A stretch of 54,252 nucleotides of DNA from a virus, in the IMG/VR virus record IMGVR_UViG_3300038549_000013, positions 1 through 54,252 of that record; one strand, given 5' to 3'. The notes beneath the pieces were generated by a model. That model was not told the origin of the DNA, searched no databases, and saw only the letters and a list, made by a program, of their open reading frames with translations. Positions within the stretch are counted from its first letter, which is position 1. Each line of letters begins with the position of its first letter. Positions 20,864 to 28,616 of this stretch are shown in pieces. Both the position numbers and the translations under genes were made by a program.

Positions 20864-22536
20864 AGGAACCACAGACGGTAGGTAGTACCACCGAGGTGGG
20901 TATGTACCCCCTTCTTGGTAACCCTCCGGAAGGCTCGCGGCCGGCCGAAAATTTTCTCGACGAATTGCCAGACATCGCCAGCATCCTGCGCGACTACCAG
21001 CGGCAGCTTGTTGCCGAAGGATCGAGGGCCATGCGTCGGCACCGCAGGCTGTGCTGGCAGGCCCCGACCGGTTCCGGCAAGACCGTGATCATCGGCGCCG
21101 TTGTCGCTGCGGCGATTCTGGCTGACCTTCGAGTACTCATCCTGGCTACCCGTACCCGCCTGGTCCGGCAGCTCCACGAGCGCTTGGACGCCTACCGCAT
21201 CGAGCACGGCATCCTGGCTGCATCAATGCCCGGCTACGTGAACTGGTCCAAGCCAGCCCAGATTGCGAGCGTAGACACGCTGTATCGGCGTGGCATTGCC
21301 GACCGCAAGATGCCCATGCCGATCGCTGATCTGGTGATCTTCGACGAGGCACACCTGGCACTCGGCATGAGCCGGCAGAAGATACTCAACGCCTACCCGC
21401 ATGCATGGATCTTTGGTTTCACCGCGACGCCGGCCAAGACCAGCGGCGCCTCGCTGCGCGATCAGTTCGACGAGCTGATCCTTGGTCCCTCGGTCAGCGA
21501 CCTGATTGCCTCTGGCAACCTCGTGCGGCCGCGCGTGTTCAACCGCCCGGTCGTCACCGCCAAGGAGCTCAAGGCGGTTCGCAAGGATTCGAAGTCGGGC
21601 GACTACGCGAACGGCGAGCTCTCTGCGGTGATGTCTCGCCCGAAGCTGGTCGGCGATGTGGTCCAGAACTGGCTGCGCATCGCCAACGGAAAGCGGACCC
21701 TCGTGTTCGCTTGCGACAAGAGCCACGGTAAGGGACTGGTGGACGAGTTCTTGCGCGCAGGGGTGCCATGCGAGCAGCTGACCGACAACGACGACGAGGA
21801 GACGCGAGAGGAGGTCATAGCGCGGCTTCAGCACGGCGTCACGCAGGTGGTCGTGAACTGTTTCTTGCTGAGCTACGGCATCGACATCCCGGCGGTCGAG
21901 TGCGTTGTGTTGGCGCGCCCCACGAGGAGCGTGGTGCTGTATCTGCAGGCGATCGGCCGCGGCATGCGGCCAAGCCCTGGCAAGGACGTGTGCTTGCTGA
22001 TCGACCATGGCCGGGTGGTGGAGAGCTTGGGCCCGCCGGCGTACGACCGAGAGTGGTCGCTCGACGACCAGAACGCCAACAAGAAACAGGCCGACCAGTT
22101 CCAGCGTGAACGCAAGTCGGTGACAGAGAAGAACCGCGACTGCCAGGACTGCGGCTGTTCCTGGCTGGTCAGCGAGGAGGGGAACAACTGCCCACATTGC
22201 GGATGGCAGCACAAGCCCAAGGCGAAGGTCATCGAGGTCCAGCAGGCCGAACTCATTGCCGGCGTAGAGGACACGGCAGATTTCGGTGCCATCGATCGAT
22301 TTCACGCGGAGGCGTGTTGGTGGTACCGCGAGCGATGGCCAGACCGTTGGCAGGCCAAGCAGAACTCAGGCCGTTTCTGGGCATGGGTGCAATGCCGCAC
22401 CAAGTTCAAGCGTCCGGATGACGAACGGATTCCTTCGCGGTACTGGCGGCATGACCCGAGAGAAACCACGCCAGAGGTTCGAGGCTGGCTCTTGGCCCAG
22501 CAGATTCGCTGGAGCAAGCGGAGGCAGGCAGCATGA
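20860..22536 (+). CDS. DEAH-box replicative/repair helicase
   Basis: A 558-residue superfamily 2 helicase of the SSL2/RadD-like type. APTGSGKT (68-75), DEAH (162-165), FGFTATPAKT (about 185-194) and QAIGRGMRPSPGK (about 365-377) are motifs I, II, III and VI. A four-Cys zinc site (CQDC, CPHC, about 423-442) follows, with a Trp-rich C-terminus. The order DUF1376, helicase, primase suggests that it unwinds DNA at the phage origin. ATGA overlaps on both sides. Confidence 0.88.
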   Translation: MKEPQTVGSTTEVGMYPLLGNPPEGSRPAENFLDELPDIASILRDYQRQLVAEGSRAMRRHRRLCWQAPTGSGKTVIIGAVVAAAILADLRVLILATRTRLVRQLHERLDAYRIEHGILAASMPGYVNWSKPAQIASVDTLYRRGIADRKMPMPIADLVIFDEAHLALGMSRQKILNAYPHAWIFGFTATPAKTSGASLRDQFDELILGPSVSDLIASGNLVRPRVFNRPVVTAKELKAVRKDSKSGDYANGELSAVMSRPKLVGDVVQNWLRIANGKRTLVFACDKSHGKGLVDEFLRAGVPCEQLTDNDDEETREEVIARLQHGVTQVVVNCFLLSYGIDIPAVECVVLARPTRSVVLYLQAIGRGMRPSPGKDVCLLIDHGRVVESLGPPAYDREWSLDDQNANKKQADQFQRERKSVTEKNRDCQDCGCSWLVSEEGNNCPHCGWQHKPKAKVIEVQQAELIAGVEDTADFGAIDRFHAEACWWYRERWPDRWQAKQNSGRFWAWVQCRTKFKRPDDERIPSRYWRHDPRETTPEVRGWLLAQQIRWSKRRQAA

Positions 22537-23495
22537 TGCCGCGCATCGATGTCGAGATGATTCATCAGCGCCTCGGCGCGACCGGATGGGTGAATGCGCT
22601 AGAGCGCGCCGGCATCGACTCCGCGTTCCTGCGTAAGAAGCACGGCCCATGCCCTGTATGCGGCGGCAAGGATCGGTTCAAGTTTGACAATCGAAAGGGT
22701 CGCGGAGATTGGTTCTGCAACCAGTGCCGGCAGGGTGACGGAATCACGCTGCTCATGAAGGCCAAGGGCATGGATTTTCTTGCAGCCTGCAAGCTGGTGA
22801 TGGAGATCACCGGCATTGAGCAACAGGATGCGCCGACAGTTCCGGTCGGTCGCGTGTCGCACGCTGGAGCTCCAGTGGCGTATCCGACATCGAGAGTCAA
22901 GACGCTGCTCGAGCAGAGCTGCGCGATTCAGGATTGCGAGCCGGCACGCAGATACCTGCAATCTCGGGGACTGTGGCCGCTGCCTCCAATGCACAAACTG
23001 CGAGCGCATCCGTCGGTGGATTACTGGGAGGAAGGCGAGCGCGTTGGACAGCACCCGGCTCTTTTGGCCGCAGTCCGAGACATAGGCGGCCAAGTCGTGA
23101 CTGCTCACGTGACGTATTTGCAGCAGCATGGCGCAAAGCTCGCTTCCTACGAGCCACGAAAGATTCTCTCTGGCATGCAAGGAAGGGCCGGATGCGCGGT
23201 GCGCCTGATGCGCATTGGTGGCGAGACACTCGGTATTGCGGAAGGCATCGAGACCGCATTCTCTGCCGCCATCATCCACGGCACGCCGGTATGGGCTGCG
23301 CTGAATACCTCGCTGTTGCAGAAGTTCGAGCCGCCAGCTGGCGTCAAGCGCGTGGTGATATTCGCAGACCGAGACATACCTGGAATGGACGCAGCCGCGA
23401 AGCTGATGCAGAGGCTGCAGGGTCGTGTGCAGTTCGAAATGCAGATGCCATCCTGCAAAGACTGGAACGATGCGCTGATGGAACGGATGGAGTGA
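22533..23495 (+). CDS. P4-alpha-type DNA primase (zinc-binding plus Toprim)
   Basis: Three hundred and twenty residues. The N-terminal zinc site CPVCGGKDRF ... WFCNQC (C40, C43, C62, C65) is that of phage P4 alpha-like primases. The Toprim fold appears as LGIAEGIETAFSA (about 230-242, Glu) and VVIFADRDIPGMDAA (about 274-288, DxD). The helicase half of P4 alpha is absent; the separate DEAH helicase upstream may take its place. It ends with KDWNDALM, the usual D-W-N-D primase ending. Confidence 0.9.
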   Translation: MMPRIDVEMIHQRLGATGWVNALERAGIDSAFLRKKHGPCPVCGGKDRFKFDNRKGRGDWFCNQCRQGDGITLLMKAKGMDFLAACKLVMEITGIEQQDAPTVPVGRVSHAGAPVAYPTSRVKTLLEQSCAIQDCEPARRYLQSRGLWPLPPMHKLRAHPSVDYWEEGERVGQHPALLAAVRDIGGQVVTAHVTYLQQHGAKLASYEPRKILSGMQGRAGCAVRLMRIGGETLGIAEGIETAFSAAIIHGTPVWAALNTSLLQKFEPPAGVKRVVIFADRDIPGMDAAAKLMQRLQGRVQFEMQMPSCKDWNDALMERME

Positions 23496-23743
23496 GCAGC
23501 GCACCTCCAAAAAACTGGCGCGAGATTCGCTCAGCCGACGGCGAACTGCTGTATCTAGATCGGCTCTGCGGCCGGTTTTGGATTCGCTTTGAACTCGGCG
23601 AGTGGTGGGCGTACTACGACGCTGAGGCTCGTGGATTTGGATTTGGTGTCGACATCGGCAAGTGCCCATCGATGTCGCAAGCGCTGCACCTCTGCCGCGA
23701 GCACATGATCGAGACGGGCATGGATTTTTTCGTACCAACGTAG
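23492..23743 (+). CDS. phage hypothetical protein
   Basis: Eighty-three residues from GTG at 23492 (GTGA overlap with the primase). Aromatic and acidic (FWIRFELGEWWAYYDAEARG), predicted beta-rich with a C-terminal helix. No motif recognised. Confidence 0.55.
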   Translation: MSSAPPKNWREIRSADGELLYLDRLCGRFWIRFELGEWWAYYDAEARGFGFGVDIGKCPSMSQALHLCREHMIETGMDFFVPT

Positions 23744-23752
23744 GAGATGACG

Positions 23753-24076
23753 ATGACAAGTTACAACGCACAGATTCGAACCAGCCAGTATGTCAGCCAG
23801 CCGCAGGATGTGCCTGCAGCGCCGCATGGCGGCCTGGTTTCCATCACCGCCGAGATCGTTTCCGGCCGCGCCGGCCGAGTGCACGCAATCGCCGACCGCG
23901 TGAGCGCACTCGCGAACCGCATCTACGGTCATCGTCCGCAACCGGTAAGCGCTGACGGCGGGACCAAAGACGTTGGCAGGCAAGCCGATGCCGACCGTCT
24001 GCATCAGTCCATCGAGTTCCTCGACGCCGGTCTGGCGCGCCTCGAAGACGAACTGCAGCGCGTCGAGCAGCTCTGA
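23753..24076 (+). CDS. phage hypothetical protein
   Basis: One hundred and seven residues. The second of two in-frame ATG codons (23747, 23753) is preferred because GGAG is six bases before it. N-terminal Ser/Gln/Pro-rich region, then helices (LHQSIEFLDAGLARLEDELQ). It is the last gene before the hairpin at 24100. Confidence 0.5.
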   Translation: MTSYNAQIRTSQYVSQPQDVPAAPHGGLVSITAEIVSGRAGRVHAIADRVSALANRIYGHRPQPVSADGGTKDVGRQADADRLHQSIEFLDAGLARLEDELQRVEQL

Positions 24077-24099
24077 GAATCATTCGCTGAGAGTCAGTC

Positions 24100-24128
24100 G
24101 CGCCAGCCAGAATTTTCTGCGCTGGCGC
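24100..24128 (+). terminator. strong hairpin, terminator-like without U-tract
   Basis: GCGCCAGC (24100-24107) pairs with GCTGGCGC (24121-24128) and the inside continues as CAGAA-TT-TTCTG with one unpaired C, giving about 13 pairs. Only TGTTT follows, so termination may be partial. It separates the replication genes from the nuclease genes. Confidence 0.5.
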
Positions 24129-24131
24129 TGT

Positions 24132-24159
24132 TTGACGCATAAGTCGATGGTAATATCTA
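24132..24159 (+). promoter_or_regulatory. promoter for the DHH/exonuclease genes
   Basis: TTGACG (24132-24137), 16-base spacer, TATCTA (24154-24159). It begins four bases after the hairpin, so these genes can be transcribed on their own. The message would start only a few bases before the GAGG ribosome site of the ATG at 24175. Confidence 0.5.
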
Positions 24160-24174
24160 TCACGAGGTGATTTG

Positions 24175-25131
24175 ATGCAAAGACCGCTCTGTGTGTTCCA
24201 TGGCTCATGTGCTGACGGATTCGGCGCCGCATGGGTCGTGCGCAAGTTCTTCAACGGCGAGTGCGACTTCCATCCCGGCGTCTATCAAGACCCGCCGCCC
24301 GATGTGAACGGGCGCATCGTCATCCTGGTGGACTTCAGCTACAAGCGCGACGTGCTGCTGGAGTTGGCCAAGAACGCATGGGGCGTGCTGCTCATCGACC
24401 ACCACAAGAGCGCTGCGGAAGACCTGAAAGCGGACGACAACTACATCGTCGACTTCGGCGGCTACTCTGGCCGGAAGGACTGGCGCCGGTTCCTCGAATG
24501 CTCACAGATGGACCGCTGGGAGAATGCGCAGTACGCGCGCGTCTACTCGGTGTTCGACATGCAGCGGAGTGGTGCTGGCATGGCCTGGGATTTCTTTTTC
24601 CCTGACGACCATCGCCCGGCGCTCATCGATCGCATCGAAGACCGCGACCTGTGGCGTTTCTCGATGCCTGACACGCGCGCCGTTCAGGCTGCCGTGTTCT
24701 CGTACCCGTACGACTTCGGGGTATGGGATGCGCTCGCCAATGCCGACATGGCTAAGCTGCGCACAGAGGGCGAGGCCATCGAACGCAAGCACCACAAGGA
24801 CATTGCCGAGCTGGTCAAGTCCCTCCGCCGCGAGATGATCATCGGTGGCCACTGGGTGCCGGTCGCGAACCTGCCGTACACCTTGACGAGCGATGCCGGC
24901 CATCTGATGTGCCAACCCTATCAGTCGCTGAACCTTCAGGGCGAGATCGTCACGCCGCCTTTCGCGGGGTGTTACTGGGATACTCCAAGCGGCCGCGTGT
25001 TCTCTCTGCGCTCGGTCGATGGTGGCGCCGACGTATCTGAGATCGCCAAGCAATACGGCGGTGGCGGTCACAAGAATGCGTCAGGGTTCCGTGTCCCGCT
25101 CGCTGAGCTCGCCGAGAGGGGTCTGCTGTGA
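24175..25131 (+). CDS. DHH-family phosphoesterase
   Basis: Three hundred and eighteen residues from ATG at 24175. HGSCADGFGAAWVV (9-22), VDFSY (52-56), LIDHHKSA (73-80) and the C-terminal YGGGGHKNASGF (about 294-305, DHHA1) are the motifs of the DHH superfamily, metal-dependent enzymes that cleave short RNA oligonucleotides, pAp or cyclic dinucleotides, or act as RecJ. Without the RecJ OB domain it looks like a nano-RNase or cyclic-dinucleotide phosphodiesterase. The latter would counter CBASS-type defence, which is inference only. Confidence 0.85.
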   Translation: MQRPLCVFHGSCADGFGAAWVVRKFFNGECDFHPGVYQDPPPDVNGRIVILVDFSYKRDVLLELAKNAWGVLLIDHHKSAAEDLKADDNYIVDFGGYSGRKDWRRFLECSQMDRWENAQYARVYSVFDMQRSGAGMAWDFFFPDDHRPALIDRIEDRDLWRFSMPDTRAVQAAVFSYPYDFGVWDALANADMAKLRTEGEAIERKHHKDIAELVKSLRREMIIGGHWVPVANLPYTLTSDAGHLMCQPYQSLNLQGEIVTPPFAGCYWDTPSGRVFSLRSVDGGADVSEIAKQYGGGGHKNASGFRVPLAELAERGLL

Positions 25132-25199
25132 CCAAGCTCCAAACCTCCCACGGCTCCGAGACCGCCAACGAGCGCCGTGCCAGCGGAGGTGCGGAAGTG

Positions 25200-25667
25200 A
25201 TGCGTGCTTGGATCGACTGCGAATGGACCGATTACAAGGGGCGGCTGATTTCGATGGCCTTGGTCGCCGAGAATGGCGCCGAGTGGTATCAGGAGATGGC
25301 GTTCGAGATCGCGTCGTGCGACCCATGGGTGTTGGCCAATGTGGTGCCGCATCTGTCGCGCTCACGCCCGTTGCGGGCTACCGACTTTGGCAATGAGCTC
25401 GGCTCATTTCTTCGGAGTCTGGGCGGCCGGGTGGAGATCATCGCCGACTGGCCAGAGGATATAGCACGGTTCTGTGATGCGCTCATCATTGGTCCGGGAG
25501 TTCGCGTAGCCACATACGACCTACGCTTTTCTCTCATCGATGCGAATGGCGCTCAGTCGGCAGTCCCGCACCATGCCCTGCATGACGCGCGAGCGATTCG
25601 TGATTGGCATTTGCTAGCGGAGGTGGGCCGCGGGCGTGGGGACTGCTTTCCGGAGAGTCGCAAGTGA
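25200..25667 (+). CDS. DEDD-type 3'-5' exonuclease-like protein
   Basis: One hundred and fifty-five residues from ATG at 25200 (GGAGGT nine bases upstream). A GTG at 25128, overlapping the DHH stop, would add 24 disordered residues. RAWIDCEWTDYKG puts D6 and E8 at the first DEDD site, ADWPED (82-87) gives a later Asp, and HHALHDARAI (124-133) the His/Asp pair. The overall plan is like Rv2179c/DUF5051 3'-5' exoribonucleases. It pairs with the DHH enzyme upstream, perhaps in RNA turnover. Confidence 0.75.
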   Translation: MRAWIDCEWTDYKGRLISMALVAENGAEWYQEMAFEIASCDPWVLANVVPHLSRSRPLRATDFGNELGSFLRSLGGRVEIIADWPEDIARFCDALIIGPGVRVATYDLRFSLIDANGAQSAVPHHALHDARAIRDWHLLAEVGRGRGDCFPESRK

Positions 25668-25828
25668 AGGGCGTCACGAATCGAAAGGCCAAGCCCGACT
25701 CCCCAGCCCTGGCACTACTGCGCGCCCTGCTAGCCGACTACGATGCAGCCAGGAACAGCGTGGACCGACTCTGGTCGCTCGAGCGCCGGATTGAGCAGAT
25801 TCGCAGGACGGTGGAGGCTGTGCAGTGA
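25664..25828 (+). CDS. small helical protein
   Basis: Fifty-four residues from GTG at 25664 (GTGA overlap). After a basic N-terminus it is one long heptad-patterned helix (ALLADYDAARNSVDRLWSLE). Probably a dimeric coil; function unknown. Confidence 0.5.
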   Translation: MKGVTNRKAKPDSPALALLRALLADYDAARNSVDRLWSLERRIEQIRRTVEAVQ

Positions 25829-26112
25829 GCATCCCACGCTACGCCGCTCGGGTCGACGCCACGCAGGCCGAGATCGTGGAGGCCATCCGAAAGGCTGGGT
25901 GGAACGTGGTCCAGCTCAAGCATCCCGTTGACTTGCTCTGCGACAAGAACGGCGTCATCAAATTGCTCGAGTGCAAGACACCGAAGGGCAAGCGCTCGCC
26001 AAAGCTCAAGCTGCGCAAGGACCAGCAGGCCCAGGCCGAGTTCTGCCGTCGGACCATGACACCCTACGTAACGACGGCAGAAGAGGCGCTGAGAGCCTTG
26101 GGCGAGATCTAG
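25825..26112 (+). CDS. VRR-NUC-type nuclease
   Basis: Ninety-five residues from GTG at 25825. AEIVEAIRKAGWNV, PVDLLC (D36) and IKLLECKTPKG (E49, K51) make the PD-(D/E)xK centre, and LRKDQQAQAEFCRRT is the conserved C-terminal helix of the VRR-NUC/phage Holliday-resolvase-like family. A junction-resolving role in replication or recombination is likely. It is the last gene of the rightward early operon and its stop overlaps a convergent gene. Confidence 0.75.
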   Translation: MSIPRYAARVDATQAEIVEAIRKAGWNVVQLKHPVDLLCDKNGVIKLLECKTPKGKRSPKLKLRKDQQAQAEFCRRTMTPYVTTAEEALRALGEI

Positions 26113-26279
26113 GGCGAGTACCAGTTCGCCGACTGCGCCCGGCGAGCCTCGCGGCGAATCCGCAGCTCCGAGAGCCGCAGCCGCACCTCGGCCCAGATGA
26201 GCAGGCCGAGGGCTGAGACGCCCCCGGCCACGAACAGCAGAACGACGAACCCGGCCAGCATCGTGAGGTTCTCGATCAT
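26109..26279 (-). CDS. 56-residue tail of the leftward cassette, membrane protein
   Basis: ATG at 26279 overlaps the upstream stop (ATGA). MIENLTMLAGFVVLLFVAGG, followed by a second hydrophobic part (VSALGLLIWAEV), forms a long membrane helix; the remainder is Arg-rich. Its TAG stop shares the CTAG at 26109-26112 with the convergent nuclease gene. It was found by reading the gap by eye. Confidence 0.55.
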   Translation of the reverse strand: MIENLTMLAGFVVLLFVAGGVSALGLLIWAEVRLRLSELRIRREARRAQSANWYSP

Positions 26280-26614
26280 GGCACTTCCTCGACCCCGAAG
26301 TGCGCGAACATCTCGCGCGGCGGGATGAAGCGGTACGTCTTGCCGTCCTTGGTGAATGGCTCGGGCGGCGCGCGATTGAGCATCTCGACCGCCTGCTCAT
26401 GGGAGCGCTGCAGCGAGACGAGAGCATGGTAGGCCAGCAGCACGAAGGTGTCAGAGTCGTTCAGCCCTCGCACTTGCGCGGCTTCCATGACGGCGTGGAT
26501 CGTGGTGCAGTCGTATCGCGCATCCTTGATTGCCCTGCGCATCTCGGCGATTGTGGTTGGCCGAGATCCGTCGGCCCGAAGTCCAACGGATGGCATTGCG
26601 TCGATAAGTCTCAT
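26276..26614 (-). CDS. phage hypothetical protein
   Basis: One hundred and twelve residues from ATG at 26614 (AAGGAG before it; ATGA overlap). MRRAIKDARYDCTTIHAVME and DTFVLLAYHALVSLQRSHEQ are helical; the end (KTYRFIPPREMFAHFGVEEV) is more compact. No family recognised. Confidence 0.55.
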   Translation of the reverse strand: MRLIDAMPSVGLRADGSRPTTIAEMRRAIKDARYDCTTIHAVMEAAQVRGLNDSDTFVLLAYHALVSLQRSHEQAVEMLNRAPPEPFTKDGKTYRFIPPREMFAHFGVEEVP

Positions 26615-26832
26615 GGCTGTCTCCTTGCGCGGCCCGCGGGCCGCTGTTGGTGAACTACCCACCGCATGGCCAGCACAGCCACGTGGGGCACCGGGTGGCG
26701 CTCATCGCCACTGAGCCAGTACTCGACTGTCCGCTGCGACACGCGCAGAGCTGCGGCCGCCTGGGACTGGCTCATGCCGGCCTGCCCGATGAGGGTCCGC
26801 AGGTCCTGACGGAGTTGGGGTTGGTCGCTCAT
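26611..26832 (-). CDS. small HTH regulator
   Basis: Seventy-three residues. LRTLIGQAGMSQSQAAAALR and VSQRTVEYWLSGDERHPVPH form a clear HTH, and a basic tail (RPAGRARRQP) follows. It is the natural candidate to bind the shared ATTGCGG operator at 27106-27130 and 28594-28608, since all three lie in one cassette; binding is inference. Confidence 0.75.
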   Translation of the reverse strand: MSDQPQLRQDLRTLIGQAGMSQSQAAAALRVSQRTVEYWLSGDERHPVPHVAVLAMRWVVHQQRPAGRARRQP

Positions 26833-27053
26833 GCCTGCACCTGCTCATTCAGTACGCCGAACTTTCGCTCGCTGGCGTTGAAAAATGCGGGCAGACCAGC
26901 AGCCTTGCAGCGGCTCACCCAGCTAGCCATGACGCCAGCGCTTTGATACTGGTCGCAGACCAGCCACTTGCCTTCGGTCGTGAACTCGCGCACGTCGGCA
27001 AGATTTGCCTTGCCGACGATCTGTCCGATCTGTGCAAGGGTGAAAGTGGCCAT
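26829..27053 (-). CDS. first gene of the HTH cassette, hypothetical
   Basis: Seventy-four residues from ATG at 27053 with GGAGAGCAGC upstream. MATFTLAQIGQIVGKANLAD, KWLVCDQYQSAGVMASWV and SRCKAAGLPAFFNASERK: a small alpha/beta-looking protein with three Cys. ATGA overlap with the HTH gene. Unknown function. Confidence 0.55.
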   Translation of the reverse strand: MATFTLAQIGQIVGKANLADVREFTTEGKWLVCDQYQSAGVMASWVSRCKAAGLPAFFNASERKFGVLNEQVQA

Positions 27054-27100
27054 GCTGCTCTCCAGGTTTCTGGCCGCAGGACATCTGCGGCATGGGTGGT

Positions 27101-27130
27101 ACAGTACCGCAATCCGTTCGGGACCGCAAT
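27101..27130 (-). promoter_or_regulatory. promoter with direct-repeat operator
   Basis: Minus strand: -35 TTGCGG (27129-27124), 17-base spacer, -10 TACTGT (27106-27101). The octamer ATTGCGGT occurs twice, 17 bases apart, one copy over the -35 and the other abutting the -10. It would start the cassette 27053 to 26109. The region from here to 27252 otherwise holds only a weak ORF. Confidence 0.6.
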
Positions 27131-27147
27131 AGTTTCGGCGTGAGTAT

Positions 27148-27255
27148 TTACCGAGGCGCGTCATCCTCGGCCACCACCTGCGCGTAACTCATGGCCCTGT
27201 GGCGCTCTGAGAGCCTCCTGCAGTGCATCGACAGCGAGTGGATGGCTCGGGTCAG
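27148..27255 (-). CDS. possible 35-codon ORF with CTG start
   Basis: A frame reading LTRAIHSLSMHCRRLSERHR and ending EDDAPR looks protein-like. A CTG codon would overlap the upstream stop (CTGA); the first ATG is at 27228 without a ribosome site. Listed because the space is otherwise empty; weak. Confidence 0.25.
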   Translation of the reverse strand: MTRAIHSLSMHCRRLSERHRAMSYAQVVAEDDAPR

Positions 27256-27632
27256 GCGCAGCTGGTCTCGCGCCGTGGAGCCCTACGAATCACGCCATCC
27301 CACGGGTCCGGCCACTGAGCGCGAGCCAGGTGAGCCGGCAGGTGACTGGCAATCTCGCCGTAAGGGTCATGGGCACAGACTGGGCCCTGCAACGGGCCAG
27401 CCAGATACCAGCAGCCGTCCTCGCCCCAACCGCATCGCACGCCGCGGATCTGCGCGGCTGCGACGAATGCGGCGACTTTCGGCGCGTAGTCGTCTGTAAT
27501 CTTGGCCGCTGCATTCGCGGCCTCAGCGATTAGGACGGCGCCGTCAGGGCACCAAGGCGAGACCGGCAGCTCAACCCCAGTCGCAGCCTCGATCTGAAGC
27601 TGCACCAACCGTAGTGTCTCCTCGGGGCCCAT
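27252..27632 (-). CDS. phage hypothetical protein
   Basis: One hundred and twenty-six residues. EAATGVELPVSPWCPDGAVL, VRCGWGEDGCWYLAGPLQGP and HDPYGEIASHLPAHLAR give a compact, Trp/Cys-containing protein. It starts one base inside the upstream stop (TAATG). No known domain. Confidence 0.55.
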   Translation of the reverse strand: MGPEETLRLVQLQIEAATGVELPVSPWCPDGAVLIAEAANAAAKITDDYAPKVAAFVAAAQIRGVRCGWGEDGCWYLAGPLQGPVCAHDPYGEIASHLPAHLARAQWPDPWDGVIRRAPRRETSCA

Positions 27633-27880
27633 TATCGACTCCTCCGATGTGGTCGTGCGTTATCTGCGCGGGTTCCGCCCCGTGCCTCATTGGCAGCACG
27701 TGCTCGTGCTGGAGCGATCTGCTCCAACTTGATTCTGGACCGAAACTGCTTTGCTCTGGCGTCAACCTCGTTGCCAAACTGGGCTGCCTTTTTGGCAACG
27801 CATGGCTCGCATCGACAGCTCAGCCGATGCTGCAGTCTTTCACAGGCTGGGCAGTGGCAATTTTCTTTGTGCCTCATCAT
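27632..27880 (-). CDS. zinc-knuckle basic protein
   Basis: Eighty-two residues from ATG at 27880 (ATGA overlap). CHCPAC and CRCEPC near the N-terminus form a four-to-six-Cys zinc site; the remainder is very basic and helical (KQFRSRIKLEQIAPARARAA). Looks like a nucleic-acid binder. Confidence 0.55.
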   Translation of the reverse strand: MMRHKENCHCPACERLQHRLSCRCEPCVAKKAAQFGNEVDARAKQFRSRIKLEQIAPARARAANEARGGTRADNARPHRRSR

Positions 27881-28545
27881 GCCGGTACCAGTTCGCCATG
27901 TGCGGCGGTATGCGCGACCATGGCATCGTCATAGGCGATGCCATCGATCACAATCATGCCCGCCTCATCGGCGAGTTGCTCCAGGCTCAGGGGGCCCTGC
28001 CTGAGCTCGTGACGGCATTTGCCGCCAATGTCGGCAAGGTTTCCGCCACTGACCTCGTAAGTCGTGCCGTCGAGCGCCACAGCCATGGTGCGCGCGTCCA
28101 TGCAATGACGCCCCTCGGTGAGCTTCTCGGTGACGATCCATCCCTGAGCGGCCGCGTAGGTCGCTTGCGAGTCCAGGAGGGCAGCGGTGTGCTGCTGCTC
28201 CATGCTGACCTTGGCGGCGCCGGCAGCCGCCACCATCTTAGAGACCAGCTTGCGCTGCTCCTCGAGGCACGAGCCTACAATCTCCCAGAACGAGAATTTA
28301 CCGGCTGACCCGATCTTTCGGGTCACAACAGCGCGGCCTTCGCGGGCCGCTGCCTCAATCTCAGCCAGCGCCCAGGCTGGCTGGGCCTTGGCCGGCACGT
28401 GGTGGCGATGGCCATCCACAGTAAGGATGTTAGGCCGATGATCGCCGACGAAAAGATCCGTCGGCTGACCGAGCGTAGGCTCGCCGTCGGCCGGAATGAA
28501 TCGTGCGGGCTGCTCGCGCCGCTCGTTGTTGTCCCAGTGTGCCAT
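27877..28545 (-). CDS. phage hypothetical protein, first gene after the operator-controlled promoter
   Basis: Two hundred and twenty-two residues with GGAGGAG upstream. The middle VVTRKIGSAGKFSFWEIVGS and CLEEQRKLVSKMVAAAGAAK are helical; the C-terminal third has repeated Gly/Ala/Asp beta turns. I find no domain of known function. It is the head of the leftward cassette and lies under the palindromic operator, so it may be a lysogeny- or superinfection-related product (inference from position). Confidence 0.6.
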   Translation of the reverse strand: MAHWDNNERREQPARFIPADGEPTLGQPTDLFVGDHRPNILTVDGHRHHVPAKAQPAWALAEIEAAAREGRAVVTRKIGSAGKFSFWEIVGSCLEEQRKLVSKMVAAAGAAKVSMEQQHTAALLDSQATYAAAQGWIVTEKLTEGRHCMDARTMAVALDGTTYEVSGGNLADIGGKCRHELRQGPLSLEQLADEAGMIVIDGIAYDDAMVAHTAAHGELVPA

Positions 28546-28587
28546 CGAGGTTGCTCCTCCGGCTGCGTGGTTGCTGCCGATGGGTGC

Positions 28588-28616
28588 AATCTACCGCAAT
28601 CATTGCGGCTAGGCAA
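28588..28616 (-). promoter_or_regulatory. promoter with palindromic operator
   Basis: Minus strand: -35 TTGCCT (28616-28611), 17-base spacer, -10 TAGATT (28593-28588). The spacer contains CCGCAAT-G-ATTGCGG, a perfect 7-base inverted repeat (28594-28608), whose half-site is the same as the repeat at the 27101 promoter. A protein bound there would block polymerase. Drives the gene at 28545. Confidence 0.6.

Noticed and set aside
21223-22305. Long minus-strand frame opposite the DEAH helicase
   Set aside because: High-G+C shadow of a strongly supported gene; no start signals or motifs.
22599-23771. A 390-codon minus-strand frame opposite the primase
   Set aside because: Antisense to zinc and Toprim motifs of the primase; composition rich in Arg, His and Ser as expected for a shadow.
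24151-24156. TAATAT as the -10 of the DHH promoter
   Set aside because: It lies only 13 bases from TTGACG. TATCTA at 16 bases is a better fit.
25128-25199. GTG at 25128 as the start of the DEDD exonuclease
   Set aside because: It would add 24 disordered residues before the first catalytic Asp, whereas ATG at 25200 has a strong ribosome site and the family-typical start. The longer form cannot be excluded.
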